NCBI RefSeq assembly: GCF_030694575.1
Contig: NZ_JAUYUS010000045.1
Coordinates: forward strand, 1-64,000
Reading direction: 5' to 3'
Length of the DNA: 64,000 nt
DNA from: Parvibaculum sp.
GTDB taxonomy: Bacteria > Pseudomonadota > Alphaproteobacteria > Parvibaculales > Parvibaculaceae
Position numbers and translations under genes: made by a program. Positions 52,887 to 61,809 of the stretch are shown in pieces. Below the pieces are notes generated by a model. The model worked only from the letters and a program-made list of their open reading frames with translations, was not told the origin of the DNA and searched no databases. How positions within the stretch are numbered: position 1 is the first letter of the stretch; each line of letters opens with the position of its first letter.

Positions 52887-54236
52887 TCAGTGGGCGCGAG
52901 CGAAAAGACCGTGCGCCAGGACGCGGGTTGCCAGCGCGGGCGCAAGCAGCGACGCGGGCGGGCGAAGCAGGTGCATGACTTCGAGGAAGCTCTTCGCGGC
53001 GCGGCGGTCGCTCCATGAGAGTTCGTGGACCTGTTCCAGATACCAGTTGGCGAACCTCGTCCAGAGCGGCGGATGGGGCGCGACCAGCGGATCGCGGTAC
53101 TCCTCGGTGGTGGAGATAAGCCAGCAGCGGTTGGCGAATTTCGCGTATTCGCGCTGGAAGACGGGACCGAAGCCCGCGAGATCGAAATTGCGGCGCTTCG
53201 CGCGGCGCTCGAGGCAATCGTCGAGAATGCGCGCCGCCGTGGCGCCTTGCGTCATGCCCTGTGCGTAGATGGGATTGAAGGAGCAGGCAGCGTCACCGAT
53301 GACGACGAGGCCGTCCGGCATGGTAGCGAGGCGGTCGTAGTGGCGGCGGAGATTGCCGGGGAAGCGGTGAAGGCCGGCTTGCGTGAGCGGTTCGGCGTCG
53401 CGGATCGCGTCGTAGATGTCCGGGACGGAGAGGCCGCGCGCGAATTCGAGGAAGCCCTCGTCATCGGCGGGAGGCTGATCGCCGCGCCAGCCGACCAGCG
53501 TGACGAGCCAGCGATCGCCCTCGACCGGGATGATGACGCCGATGCGGGCGTCGGGGTAACGCGGGTGAACGATCAGGGACTGCCAGTCGCGCGTGCCCGG
53601 CGGGATGCGGTAGGCGCGGGTTGCATAGCCGACATCGACGGGCAGCTCAGATATTTCGACAGTGCCGAAGCCGAGGACCGCGAGACGCTGTGGCGTTTTC
53701 GAATTGCGACCAGAGGCATCGACCACGAGGCCCGCGGCAATCTCCTCGCCATCCTTCAGGCGGACGCCGGTGACGGCGCCGGGGGCCGTGGTGAAGGTAT
53801 CGATTTCCGCGCGGTCGCGGATGGTGACGTTGCCGAGCGCTTCAACGCGGCGGCGGATCGCCCATTCGAGGAAACCCTTGCTCTGGCAATGCATGGTGAT
53901 GCCGCTCTTGAAGCGGGCCTTCCAGCCGCCGGCATAGAACCAGCGCGTGTCGCCCGCCATGTCGATGCGGCGGCCGCCGGCGGCGGCGAGTTCGTCCGTC
54001 AGGCCGGGGAAATAGTGGCTGATGACTTCCTCCCCGCAGCGAAGCAGCAGATGCACATGGCGCGATTGCGGCACGCCCTTGCGCCATTCCGGCTCCGCGG
54101 GGAGCGTGTCGCGCTCCAGTACCGTGACATGCGCGAAGTGGCGGGCGAGCGCCGCCGCCGCGATGAGCCCCGTGGTGCTGGCGCCGACGACGATTGCGTG
54201 CTTCTGCGCGAAGGCGTTTTTATTGTTGTTCGCCAC
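52887..54236 (-). CDS. FAD-dependent oxidoreductase / monooxygenase
   Basis: This 449-residue protein has the dinucleotide motif AIVVGASTTGLIAAAALARH, the DG-like motif GLVVDASGRNSKTPQR and the second FAD motif GLVVIGDAACSFNPIYAQGMTQGA, as in PHBH-type hydroxylases and geranylgeranyl-reductase-like proteins. It is the first gene of the cluster FAD protein–amidohydrolase–SDR–epoxide-hydrolase-like, which would suit oxygenation or epoxidation followed by hydrolysis and oxidation. A palindrome and a possible -10 element lie in its promoter. Confidence 0.88.
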   Translation of the reverse strand: MANNNKNAFAQKHAIVVGASTTGLIAAAALARHFAHVTVLERDTLPAEPEWRKGVPQSRHVHLLLRCGEEVISHYFPGLTDELAAAGGRRIDMAGDTRWFYAGGWKARFKSGITMHCQSKGFLEWAIRRRVEALGNVTIRDRAEIDTFTTAPGAVTGVRLKDGEEIAAGLVVDASGRNSKTPQRLAVLGFGTVEISELPVDVGYATRAYRIPPGTRDWQSLIVHPRYPDARIGVIIPVEGDRWLVTLVGWRGDQPPADDEGFLEFARGLSVPDIYDAIRDAEPLTQAGLHRFPGNLRRHYDRLATMPDGLVVIGDAACSFNPIYAQGMTQGATAARILDDCLERRAKRRNFDLAGFGPVFQREYAKFANRCWLISTTEEYRDPLVAPHPPLWTRFANWYLEQVHELSWSDRRAAKSFLEVMHLLRPPASLLAPALATRVLAHGLFARAH

Positions 54237-54294
54237 CCGATTTCCTCCCGATTGCGTTGGCAGGAGGATCGGGCGCGGGGACTGCGCGCGGTAT

Positions 54295-54330
54295 TACACG
54301 GATGAGGGGGCGGCGGCCCTCTTTAGAGGG
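54295..54330 (-). promoter_or_regulatory. Palindromic operator and possible -10 element upstream of FAD-oxidoreductase cluster
   Basis: CCCTCT-TT-AGAGGG (54317-54330) is a perfect inverted repeat. On the minus strand a TAATAC -10-like hexamer (54300-54295) follows about 17 nt later, with no consensus -35 between them. The palindrome therefore sits at the -35 position, where an activator such as the adjacent NarL-type regulator could bind. Confidence 0.45.
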
Positions 54331-54360
54331 AAAACGGGGGAACGCCGCGAATTTTCCAGC

Positions 54361-55002
54361 CTATTCGATGAGCTGCTGGCGGAGCGAAATGGCGACCGCG
54401 TGGGCGCGGTCGGAGGCGCCGAGCTTGTCGTAGAGGCTTTTCAGATGCGCCTTCACGGTGTCCTCGGTGATCGACAGCGTCTGGGCGATGAGCTTGTTGC
54501 TCTGGCCGTCCGCGAGGCATTCGAGCACCTGCAACTCGCGCGAGGTGAGCGTCGCTTTCTGGCCGGCGGAACGCGCATCCTGCGCGAGGCGGCGGAGCAG
54601 CGGTTTCGTCACCTCGGCCTGAAGATAGCCGGCACCGGCATGGACGGCGCGGACGGCGCGGAGCAGGTCTTCCTTCGAGGCACTTTTCAGCACATAACCG
54701 CTCGCACCTGCATTCGTCGTTTCCCACACATAGGCGGGATTGTCGTACATGGTGAAGACGATGATGCCCGTTTTCGGCGCGGCACGGACGATCTCGCCGA
54801 TGGCGGCGAGGCCGGTCATGCCGGGCATCTTGAGATCGAGAATGGCGACATCCGGCTTCAGCCGCGCGATGTCCTCGATGCCGGTGCGCGCTTCACCGCT
54901 CTGACCGACGACGGAAATATCTTCCTCCGCTTCCAGCATGTGAACGATGGCCTGGCGCAGCACGTGATGGTCGTCGATCAGATAGGCAGAAATTTTTTTC
55001 AC
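54361..55002 (-). CDS. NarL/FixJ-family response regulator
   Basis: This 213-residue protein has a receiver domain with acidic pair YLIDDHH, phospho-acceptor Asp56 in AILDLKMPGMTG and Lys in YVLKSASKEDL. A LuxR helix-turn-helix follows (LTSRELQVLECLADGQSNKL, then ITEDTVKAHLKSLYDKLG). It is translationally coupled to the histidine kinase (ATGA overlap) and lies upstream of the FAD-oxidoreductase cluster on the same strand. Confidence 0.95.
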   Translation of the reverse strand: MKKISAYLIDDHHVLRQAIVHMLEAEEDISVVGQSGEARTGIEDIARLKPDVAILDLKMPGMTGLAAIGEIVRAAPKTGIIVFTMYDNPAYVWETTNAGASGYVLKSASKEDLLRAVRAVHAGAGYLQAEVTKPLLRRLAQDARSAGQKATLTSRELQVLECLADGQSNKLIAQTLSITEDTVKAHLKSLYDKLGASDRAHAVAISLRQQLIE

Positions 55003-56213
55003 GACACGCCTCCTCCCGGCACCGTCACCACGAGGGTGGCACCCTGCCCCGGCGCGCTGCGAACTTCAAGCGTGCCGCCGAGCGCCTCGGCGCGCTCGCG
55101 CATGGTTAGGAGGCCGAAATGGCCGGGCCGGACGAGGCGCGAATTGAAACCTTCGCCATCGTCCGCGATACGAAGCCGCGCGGCGCCGCCTTCCGCCGGT
55201 TCGAGAGAAATCGAGACATGGTGCGCGCCGGCATGTTTGCGGATGTTGAGAAACGCCTCCTGCACGATGCGGAAAAGCATGGCATCCGTGGCGGAGCGCC
55301 AGTTGCGCAAGGCGGGATCGATGTCGAGCGAAATTTCGAAAGGAGCCGTTTCACGCTGCGCCGCAACGAACTCTTCGACCGCGACGCAAAAGCCGAGATC
55401 GTCGAGAACCGTGGGATGAAGCTCGTTCATCAGCGCACGCACATCCGTCGACAGACTGTCGACCGCGATGCTCATCTCGCGATCGTTCGTGCGGTCGGCA
55501 CCCTGGCGCAGCGCGAACAGATGGCCGCTCATGCGGTCGTGAAGATCGCCCGCTATGAGGCGGCGCTCGTCCTCCTGCGTACGAATAAGGCGTTGCAGGA
55601 GGGCACGGGCCCGGTCCCTCGCAAAGCTCAAGGCGCGGGCGCGGTCGAGCGCAAGGTCGAGATTTTCCTGAGCCCAGCGCGCAAGCAGGACGCCGAGGGC
55701 GGCGGAAAATGAAAGGTGGAAGATACCGATGATGAGGACCGACAGATCGGCAGGTACGCCCGGTGCGACCAGATAGAGAAAGACGGTGAGGCCGCTGTTG
55801 AGCACGAGGAGGCCCAGCGTCTCGCGCCAGCCGAAGCGGAAGGCGGCGGCGAGAAGCGTGAAATAGTAAAAGGGAAAGAAGGGCGACGCGGGACCGCCGG
55901 TGACAAGGCATATCAGCGTGACGAGGACGGGGTCGCCGACGGTGGTGATGCGCGCGCTGGAGAGGATGGAGCCGGAGCCCGCAATGCGCCAATGCGCGAA
56001 AGCCGTGTAGGCAACACCACCCGCATAGACAATCCATGCCAGGCCGGCATCAGTCGCAGCGCCGCCGCGCCAGAGAATGAAAGCCCAGCCGGCGATGCCG
56101 AGCCAGCGGAGCCAGACGATCTCGCGCTCGGCCTTGCGGAGATGACCGAGCGAGACCTGCTCCAGAACGGAGTCGGCGGCGGGCTTGCCACTGGATGCGA
56201 GATCGGCGCTCAT
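54999..56213 (-). CDS. Membrane sensor histidine kinase (HisKA_3 / NarX-DesK type)
   Basis: This 404-residue protein has about six membrane helices in residues 35-180 and a short coiled linker. The dimerisation/phosphoacceptor helix has His225 in LIAGDLHDRMSGH, and a HATPase domain follows (FRIVQEAFLNIRKHAG, then IADDGEGF and GLLTMRERAEALGG). No periplasmic sensor domain is present, so it may sense membrane-soluble signals through its helices. It is partner of the overlapping response regulator and lies 48 nt after the formylglycine-generating-enzyme gene. Confidence 0.93.
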   Translation of the reverse strand: MSADLASSGKPAADSVLEQVSLGHLRKAEREIVWLRWLGIAGWAFILWRGGAATDAGLAWIVYAGGVAYTAFAHWRIAGSGSILSSARITTVGDPVLVTLICLVTGGPASPFFPFYYFTLLAAAFRFGWRETLGLLVLNSGLTVFLYLVAPGVPADLSVLIIGIFHLSFSAALGVLLARWAQENLDLALDRARALSFARDRARALLQRLIRTQEDERRLIAGDLHDRMSGHLFALRQGADRTNDREMSIAVDSLSTDVRALMNELHPTVLDDLGFCVAVEEFVAAQRETAPFEISLDIDPALRNWRSATDAMLFRIVQEAFLNIRKHAGAHHVSISLEPAEGGAARLRIADDGEGFNSRLVRPGHFGLLTMRERAEALGGTLEVRSAPGQGATLVVTVPGGGVS

Positions 56214-56261
56214 CGCGCTAGTGAGCAGCGAACGGAGGAAACCGTCAAGCGGAAGCGCGGA

Positions 56262-57227
56262 TCAGGGTGCGGGAGCGGCGAGCACCGTGCGAAAACCCAG
56301 ATGGGTCGTCGCCAGATCCTCTTCCTGCGGCTGGCGCGCGCCGGGCCGGTATCTCAGGCAATAATTCGGCGCACAGAGCCAGGAACCGCCCTTGATGACG
56401 CGCGCGGCCGGGGCGCTTTCATATTCGTCGGCGGTCCATTCCCAGAGATTGCCTATCATGTCGTAGAGGCCGAGCGCGTTCGGCTCGAAACAGCCGACAG
56501 GCGCGATGCCGACGAAGCCATCCTCGGCTTCGTTGATGACGGGGAAGAGGCCCTGCCATGTGTTGGCTTCGCGCGGCTGTGTGCGATCCGGCGCGGCGCC
56601 GGGCTTTGCTTCGCGCGCCGCCCATTCCCACTGCGCCTCGGTGGGAAGCGCCCTTCCCTTCCAGCGTGCATAAGCAAGTGCATCTTCATAGGCGATGGCG
56701 GTGACGGGAAAATTCTCGCGGGCTTCGATCGAGGTATCCGGGCCGCCCGGATGGCGCCAGTTTGCACCGGGTATGTATTGCCACCATTGCGAAATGTCGC
56801 CGGTACCGTTGACGTCGTTCGGCATGACGAAGACGACGGCACCGGGTTTTTGCATGTCGGGCGGCAAGCCGGGATGGCGCGCGGTGTCGACGGCACGCTC
56901 CGCGACCGTGATGTAATTCGTGGCCGCGACGAATTCCGCGAATTCTGCATTGGTGACTTCGGTGCGATCCATCCAGAAGCCGTCAACGGAGACTTCGCGG
57001 AGCGGCCCTTCTTCCGGATAGAAGGTGTCTCCCATGGTGAGCACGCCACCCGCGACCCAGACCATGCCCGAACGGGGCGAGCCATCGATGACGGCCGGGA
57101 GACACTGCATACGCTCGGCAGCGGAATGACGCGCTGCTTCCCGCCCGCCGCGCAGCCAGACGCTCGCCACGGCCAGCGCGGCGATGGCGAGCGCAACAAG
57201 CAGAACGGCAACAAGCCAGCGTTTCAT
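56262..57227 (-). CDS. Formylglycine-generating enzyme (sulfatase-modifying factor)
   Basis: This protein of about 321 residues has an N-terminal membrane anchor or signal (WLVAVLLVALAIAALAVASVWL) and the FGE-sulfatase domain: FWMDRTEVTNAEFAEFV, LPTEAQWEWAARE, NLWEWTADEY and the active-site pair in GGSWLCAPNYCLRYRPGAR. The two cysteines match those that bind copper in aerobic FGE. It converts the CxPSR cysteine of type I sulfatases to formylglycine. It starts 7 nt after the sulfatase stop, so it is probably dedicated to that enzyme. The ATG at 57227 avoids the overlap of the longer track start. Confidence 0.92.
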   Translation of the reverse strand: MKRWLVAVLLVALAIAALAVASVWLRGGREAARHSAAERMQCLPAVIDGSPRSGMVWVAGGVLTMGDTFYPEEGPLREVSVDGFWMDRTEVTNAEFAEFVAATNYITVAERAVDTARHPGLPPDMQKPGAVVFVMPNDVNGTGDISQWWQYIPGANWRHPGGPDTSIEARENFPVTAIAYEDALAYARWKGRALPTEAQWEWAAREAKPGAAPDRTQPREANTWQGLFPVINEAEDGFVGIAPVGCFEPNALGLYDMIGNLWEWTADEYESAPAARVIKGGSWLCAPNYCLRYRPGARQPQEEDLATTHLGFRTVLAAPAP

Positions 57228-57234
57228 CACATAC

Positions 57235-58896
57235 TCAGTTTGCCCAGAAGACGTATTCGTCCTCCGGTCCGCGGGGCGCACCACCGAGCGGGCGATCGAT
57301 CATGATCGGCGCTTCGATGAGGGCGGGCCAGGCAGGCTCCGACTGCCGGGCATCGATTTCGGCGAGCATCGCCATCATCGCCGCGAGTCTTTCAGGTTCC
57401 GCATCGGCGAGATTGTTGCGCTCTGTCGGGTCGGTGTCGAGGTTGTAGAGCCAGTTCTTTTGCGGGCGTTCGGAGGTCTGCAGTTTCCAGCCGCCGGAGA
57501 GCAGGACCTTGTAGTGGCCGGAGCGCCAGTAGAGCGAACGACCGGGATCGGCGGCGTTCGCGCCGGTTACCTGCGGGATCAGGTTTATGCCGTCGATAAC
57601 GCGGTCTCCTGCCGGTACCGCACCGGCGGCGGCCGCGACCGTGCTGAAGATGTCGACGTGTGCGACCGGGCGGTCGTAAGCCGCGCCGGGCGCGATGCGC
57701 GCCGGCCATTTCATGAAGAAGGGAACATGGATGCCGCCTTCGAAGAAGGAGGCCTTCCAGCCGCGATAGGGCTTGTTCAGGTCCGGCAGACCGACATAGC
57801 CCGCGCCGCCATTATCGCTTGTGAAGATGACGATGGTGTTTTCCTCGAGGCCGTTGTCCCGGAGCGCCTGCTTGATCTTGCCGACGCCGCGGTCGAGCGC
57901 GACGACCATCGCGGCATAGACGCGCTCGGTGTGGTTCTCGATGTGGGAAAGCGCATCGTAGTCCGACTTCAGCGCCTGAAGCGGCGTGTGCGGTGCGTTG
58001 TAGGCGAGATACATGAAGAAGGGACGATTGCGGTTCGCCTCGATCGCCTTCACCGCCTCGTCGGTGAAGTAGTCGGTCATATATCCGGAGGGCTCAAATC
58101 GTTCGCTGCCATTGAACTGGACGGCGAAGGGAAGATTGGCCCAGAGGAAACGGTCGATCGGATCGAAATCCTGGATCGAGTTCACGACGTCGGGGCTGTT
58201 TCGCGGCAGGAACATCGACGCGCCAGGGATGAAGCCGAGGAACTCGTCGAAGCCGCGCCTTTCGGGGCGGGAGGTATCCGTGCCGCCGAGATGCCACTTG
58301 CCGAGCATGACATTGTGGTAGCCCTTGTCCTTCAGCAGCTCCGCGATGGTGACCTCGTCCGCGGGCAGGCTCATGGCGTCCACTTCCGGAACGTCCTTTT
58401 CACGATCGGCAAAGTATTGCGCGCCGGAATCCTTGTTGAAGGTCGCAATGCCCTTCTGGAAGGCCTTGGGCGCGGGCGTGAACTCGAAGCCGAAGCGTGT
58501 CGCGTAGCGTCCCGTCATGATGGCGGCGCGCGATGGCGCGCAGGTGGCGTTGCCGGCATAGCCGTTGGCGAAGATGACGCCTTCGCGGCCGAGACTGTCG
58601 ATGTTCGGCGTCTGCACCGTGCCGCCGCCCAGGCCGCCTCCGCTGAAACTCAGATCGTTGAAGCCGAGATCGTCCACGAGGATGAAAACGATGTTGGGCG
58701 CGCGTTCGGCGGCGGGCATGGCGGCTTCAGCCGGCCCCTGCTCCCACACGACATCGCGATTCGGCTGAACCGGATCACGCAGTTCCGCCAGCATGCCCGG
58801 AATGTAGATCCAGTAGCGGCTGAGAAGCACGCCGCCAACAACAAGCACGACAAGGAGCGCGGCGAGCATGCTCGCCCCGCGCTTTCCGATTTTCAT
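57235..58896 (-). CDS. Type I arylsulfatase-family hydrolase
   Basis: This 553-residue protein has an N-terminal signal/anchor (MLAALLVVLVVGGVLLSRYW). The sulfatase core has NIVFILVDDLGFNDLSF (metal ligands), the modification site CAPSR at residues 119-123 followed by AAIMTGRYATRFG, GKWHLGG, and FTSDNGG. Cys119 should become formylglycine through the downstream FGE. It would hydrolyse sulfate esters in the periplasm. The natural substrate (aryl, steroid or alkyl sulfate) is not visible. It has its own promoter. Confidence 0.94.
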   Translation of the reverse strand: MKIGKRGASMLAALLVVLVVGGVLLSRYWIYIPGMLAELRDPVQPNRDVVWEQGPAEAAMPAAERAPNIVFILVDDLGFNDLSFSGGGLGGGTVQTPNIDSLGREGVIFANGYAGNATCAPSRAAIMTGRYATRFGFEFTPAPKAFQKGIATFNKDSGAQYFADREKDVPEVDAMSLPADEVTIAELLKDKGYHNVMLGKWHLGGTDTSRPERRGFDEFLGFIPGASMFLPRNSPDVVNSIQDFDPIDRFLWANLPFAVQFNGSERFEPSGYMTDYFTDEAVKAIEANRNRPFFMYLAYNAPHTPLQALKSDYDALSHIENHTERVYAAMVVALDRGVGKIKQALRDNGLEENTIVIFTSDNGGAGYVGLPDLNKPYRGWKASFFEGGIHVPFFMKWPARIAPGAAYDRPVAHVDIFSTVAAAAGAVPAGDRVIDGINLIPQVTGANAADPGRSLYWRSGHYKVLLSGGWKLQTSERPQKNWLYNLDTDPTERNNLADAEPERLAAMMAMLAEIDARQSEPAWPALIEAPIMIDRPLGGAPRGPEDEYVFWAN

Positions 58897-58932
58897 GACG
58901 CCTGTCCCTCCCCGGATTTAATGGCTTTCATT

Positions 58933-58961
58933 AATATAGTGAGAAGCCTGAGACGATGCAA
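58933..58961 (-). promoter_or_regulatory. Promoter of the sulfatase–FGE operon
   Basis: On the minus strand TTGCAT (58961-58956) and TATATT (58938-58933) are spaced by exactly 17 nt, placing a start near 58926 and a leader of about 30 nt with a GGGGAGGGA ribosome-binding site. Confidence 0.65.
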
Positions 58962-59001
58962 GCGGCCAAGCCGCACCCGTCAAAAGAGGTCAGAAGGGGA
59001 A

Positions 59002-59880
59002 TCAGACGGCGGGGTGAACTTTCTTGCCGGTTCCGCGAAAGCGGCGCTCGCCCTTGAATGAGCTATTTGCGAAAGGGCGCCTCGCCGGTTCCTTGTCCAG
59101 GAAATCACGGATCAAAGGCATGACCTCATCCGGCCGCGAGACCAGAAAGAGATGGCCGCCCGAAACGATTTCGAGGCGCGCATTCGGGATGCACTGGGCG
59201 AGGATACGCGCATTGACCACCGGCACGATCTGATCGTTCTTGCCGGCGAGGACCAGCGTCGGCTGCTTGATGAAAGGCAGAAAAGGCAGGCTGGTCCAGC
59301 CGAGCCCCGCCAGCAGCTGATAAAAATAGCCGCGCATGGAAGGTGCACGCAGGCGCTTCGAATGGTCCGCGCCATCGCCCTCATCGCCATAGAGCGTTTC
59401 GAAGTGCTTCATCATGTAGTCGGAGTCCATGTAGCGGCGCGGATGCGCCAGCTTCATCAACGCCTTCGGCTTGCCGGGCACCATGAACATGCCCGCCGAC
59501 GTGGCAGCAAGTACGAGATGGCGCACGCGCTTGCCGAACTGGAAGGCGAACTGCTGCGCCATCGCGCCCCCCCACGAGACGCCGAGGACATCTACCTGGT
59601 CGTAGCCCAATTCATCAAGGACGCCCGCAGCCATGCGTGCGAATTGCCACGGGCGATAGGGGAAAGCGGCTGCAGGGGAGCCACCGACGCCGGGCGCATC
59701 GAGCGCTATGATGTCGCGATCCGACAATTCATCCGCAAGCGGAGCGATCAGTTCGATATTCGCGCCTATGCCGTTGAAGAACAGCAAGGGCGTCTGAGCA
59801 CCCGTTCCCTCCCAGACCGCGGTACGGAGAAGATGCGAACCCACTCTGATTTCGCGGTATCGGGGCTGACGTTCACTCAT
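59002..59880 (-). CDS. phaZ: Intracellular medium-chain poly(3-hydroxyalkanoate) depolymerase
   Basis: This 292-residue alpha/beta hydrolase has lipase box GVSWGG with Ser102, Asp216 in GKNDQIVP and His243 in GGHLFLVSRP, the triad pattern of Pseudomonas PhaZ. Other shared features are LLFFNGIGANIEL and LDAPGVGGSP. It releases 3-hydroxy fatty acids from stored PHA. It lies 66 nt after phaC on the same strand, as in pseudomonad pha operons. Its ribosome-binding site is weak. Confidence 0.9.
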   Translation of the reverse strand: MSERQPRYREIRVGSHLLRTAVWEGTGAQTPLLFFNGIGANIELIAPLADELSDRDIIALDAPGVGGSPAAAFPYRPWQFARMAAGVLDELGYDQVDVLGVSWGGAMAQQFAFQFGKRVRHLVLAATSAGMFMVPGKPKALMKLAHPRRYMDSDYMMKHFETLYGDEGDGADHSKRLRAPSMRGYFYQLLAGLGWTSLPFLPFIKQPTLVLAGKNDQIVPVVNARILAQCIPNARLEIVSGGHLFLVSRPDEVMPLIRDFLDKEPARRPFANSSFKGERRFRGTGKKVHPAV

Positions 59881-59946
59881 TCAATGGCGCTCACTCATAA
59901 TAATCCGGACAGAAAATCCGGGCGGGGCCGACTCACACTCAAGTCT

Positions 59947-61638
59947 TCAGCCTAATACATAAGTGCCCGGCGCAGGATCCAAAGGCTTGTATTTCCGGCT
60001 GCCGAGCTTTTTCGACGCAGGCTGCATCTCGCCGGACCGTTCGCCGAGCCATTTTGCCCAGCGTTCCCACCACGAACCGTTAACTTCCGATGCGCCGGCG
60101 GCCCATTCGTCCGCGGTGGATGGAAGTTTGTCATTAACGAAGTATTTGGCCTTCGGGTTCCCTGGAGGATTGAGAATCGCCTGTATGTGGCCGCTGTTCG
60201 ACAGCACGAATTCCTTCCGGCCGCCGAGCATCTGCGTCGTGCGGTAGCAGGCTTTCCATGGCGTAATATGGTCCGTTACGCCGCCGACGATAAAGGCGTC
60301 GATATCGACCTTGCCGAGATCGATCGGCTCGCCGAGGATTTGCTCCTTGCCCGGATTGGCGAAGGGCTGCGTCTCGTAAAGCGAGAGATAGTCCGAGTGC
60401 AGAGCGGCCGTGAGGTTCGTGGAATCGTTGTTCCAGAACAGCACGTCGAACGCCGGCGGCTTCTGGCCGTGCAGGTAGTTGTTGACCACATAGTTCCAGA
60501 TGAGATCGTTCGGTCTCAGCCACGCAAAGACGCGCGACAGGTCGGAACCGGCCAGCACGCCCTTCTTTGCCGATCGCTTTCGTGCCATCTCGATGCCGCG
60601 TTTGGTGACGAGCACGCCGACGTCGCTGTCTTCCATGCGGGGATCGAGCACGCAGACCCAGAAGGTGACTGAGTTTATGCGCTTGTCCTTTTTTGCCGCC
60701 AGATAGCTCAGAAGCGTGGCCGTGGTGATGCCGCCGGAGCAGCCGCCCGAAATGTTGACCTTCTCCGAATTCGTGATGGAGCAGACGACACCTATGACGT
60801 CGACAAGCGCCGCAACATATTCCGCAAGGCCCCAATCGCGATGTTCCGGACCCGGATTGCGCCAGCTCACGACGAAGACCTGGAAGCCCTGGGTCGTCAG
60901 GTAACGCGACATGCTCTTTTCCGGCGTGAGGTCGAGCACGTAATATTTGTTGATCTGCGGCGGCACGAAGAGAAGCGGGATCGCATGAACCTCGCCCGAC
61001 TGCGGCGTGTATTGCAGCAGCTCGAGCATTTCGGTCCGGTAGACGACGGACCCTTCGGTCGTGGCGATATTCTCACCGACCTTGAAGGGCGACTTGTCGA
61101 CCTGGCTCGGCATGCCGTGATTGTTGCGGAGATCGTCGATCGCGTTGCGGAACCCCTGGACCAGCGAAGTGCCTCCCGTGTCGAGCGCGAGCTTCACGGC
61201 GGATGGATTGCCGACGAACGTGTTGGTGGGCGCCACCGCGTCGATCATGATGTCCGCGACGAGCATGGCGCGGCCATGTTCGACGGGATCGAGATCGAGC
61301 GACTTGATGAAGCCGTGCACTTCCGTCTGGAAGGCAAGCCATCCCTGCATCAGACGGCGATAGACAGGGCTCTTCTGCCAGGCACTGTCGACGAAGCGGC
61401 GGTCCTTCGGCTGGGGCGCGAATTTCGCTCCGCCGCCGACGATGTCGACGACATTGCGGCCGAACGAGCCGATATGCTGCATGAATGTGAAGGGCTGACG
61501 CGCGGCGCCACCGACAATCGAGCCGATGGCCGAGAGAACGTCCTCGCGGCTGATGCCGACGATGGGACTGAGGACATTCGGCGTTTCGGCCGCTTCTTCG
61601 CCAAGGCCCGGAACGATATCTTCGCGACGCTTCGCCAT
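59947..61638 (-). CDS. phaC: Class II poly(3-hydroxyalkanoate) synthase
   Basis: This 563-residue PHA synthase has a GxCxG lipase-like box (ISGGCSGG, Cys300), Asp456 in VGGVTDHITPW and His484 in LSNSGHIQAIL, almost the same numbering as Pseudomonas PhaC1. An N-terminal domain with FVDSAWQKSPVYRRLMQGW precedes the catalytic part. It polymerises medium-chain (R)-3-hydroxyacyl-CoA on granules. The pairing with phaZ supports the class II call. GAGGGGGAGGG precedes the ATG. Confidence 0.93.
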   Translation of the reverse strand: MAKRREDIVPGLGEEAAETPNVLSPIVGISREDVLSAIGSIVGGAARQPFTFMQHIGSFGRNVVDIVGGGAKFAPQPKDRRFVDSAWQKSPVYRRLMQGWLAFQTEVHGFIKSLDLDPVEHGRAMLVADIMIDAVAPTNTFVGNPSAVKLALDTGGTSLVQGFRNAIDDLRNNHGMPSQVDKSPFKVGENIATTEGSVVYRTEMLELLQYTPQSGEVHAIPLLFVPPQINKYYVLDLTPEKSMSRYLTTQGFQVFVVSWRNPGPEHRDWGLAEYVAALVDVIGVVCSITNSEKVNISGGCSGGITTATLLSYLAAKKDKRINSVTFWVCVLDPRMEDSDVGVLVTKRGIEMARKRSAKKGVLAGSDLSRVFAWLRPNDLIWNYVVNNYLHGQKPPAFDVLFWNNDSTNLTAALHSDYLSLYETQPFANPGKEQILGEPIDLGKVDIDAFIVGGVTDHITPWKACYRTTQMLGGRKEFVLSNSGHIQAILNPPGNPKAKYFVNDKLPSTADEWAAGASEVNGSWWERWAKWLGERSGEMQPASKKLGSRKYKPLDPAPGTYVLG

Positions 61639-61809
61639 GCGCGCCCTCCCCCTCTTGTTTCGACTGCGTCCGGCCTTCCCCTCCCGGAAGGCTGCCGCCC
61701 GGACGCGCCTTGTCTTTCACAGACGCAACAGGGGGATATGATGCGCCGGGCAGGAGGCCGTCACAAGAGGTTCATTGGGGGCTTTTTCGGCTGAAAACCG
61801 GCGTCCGCT

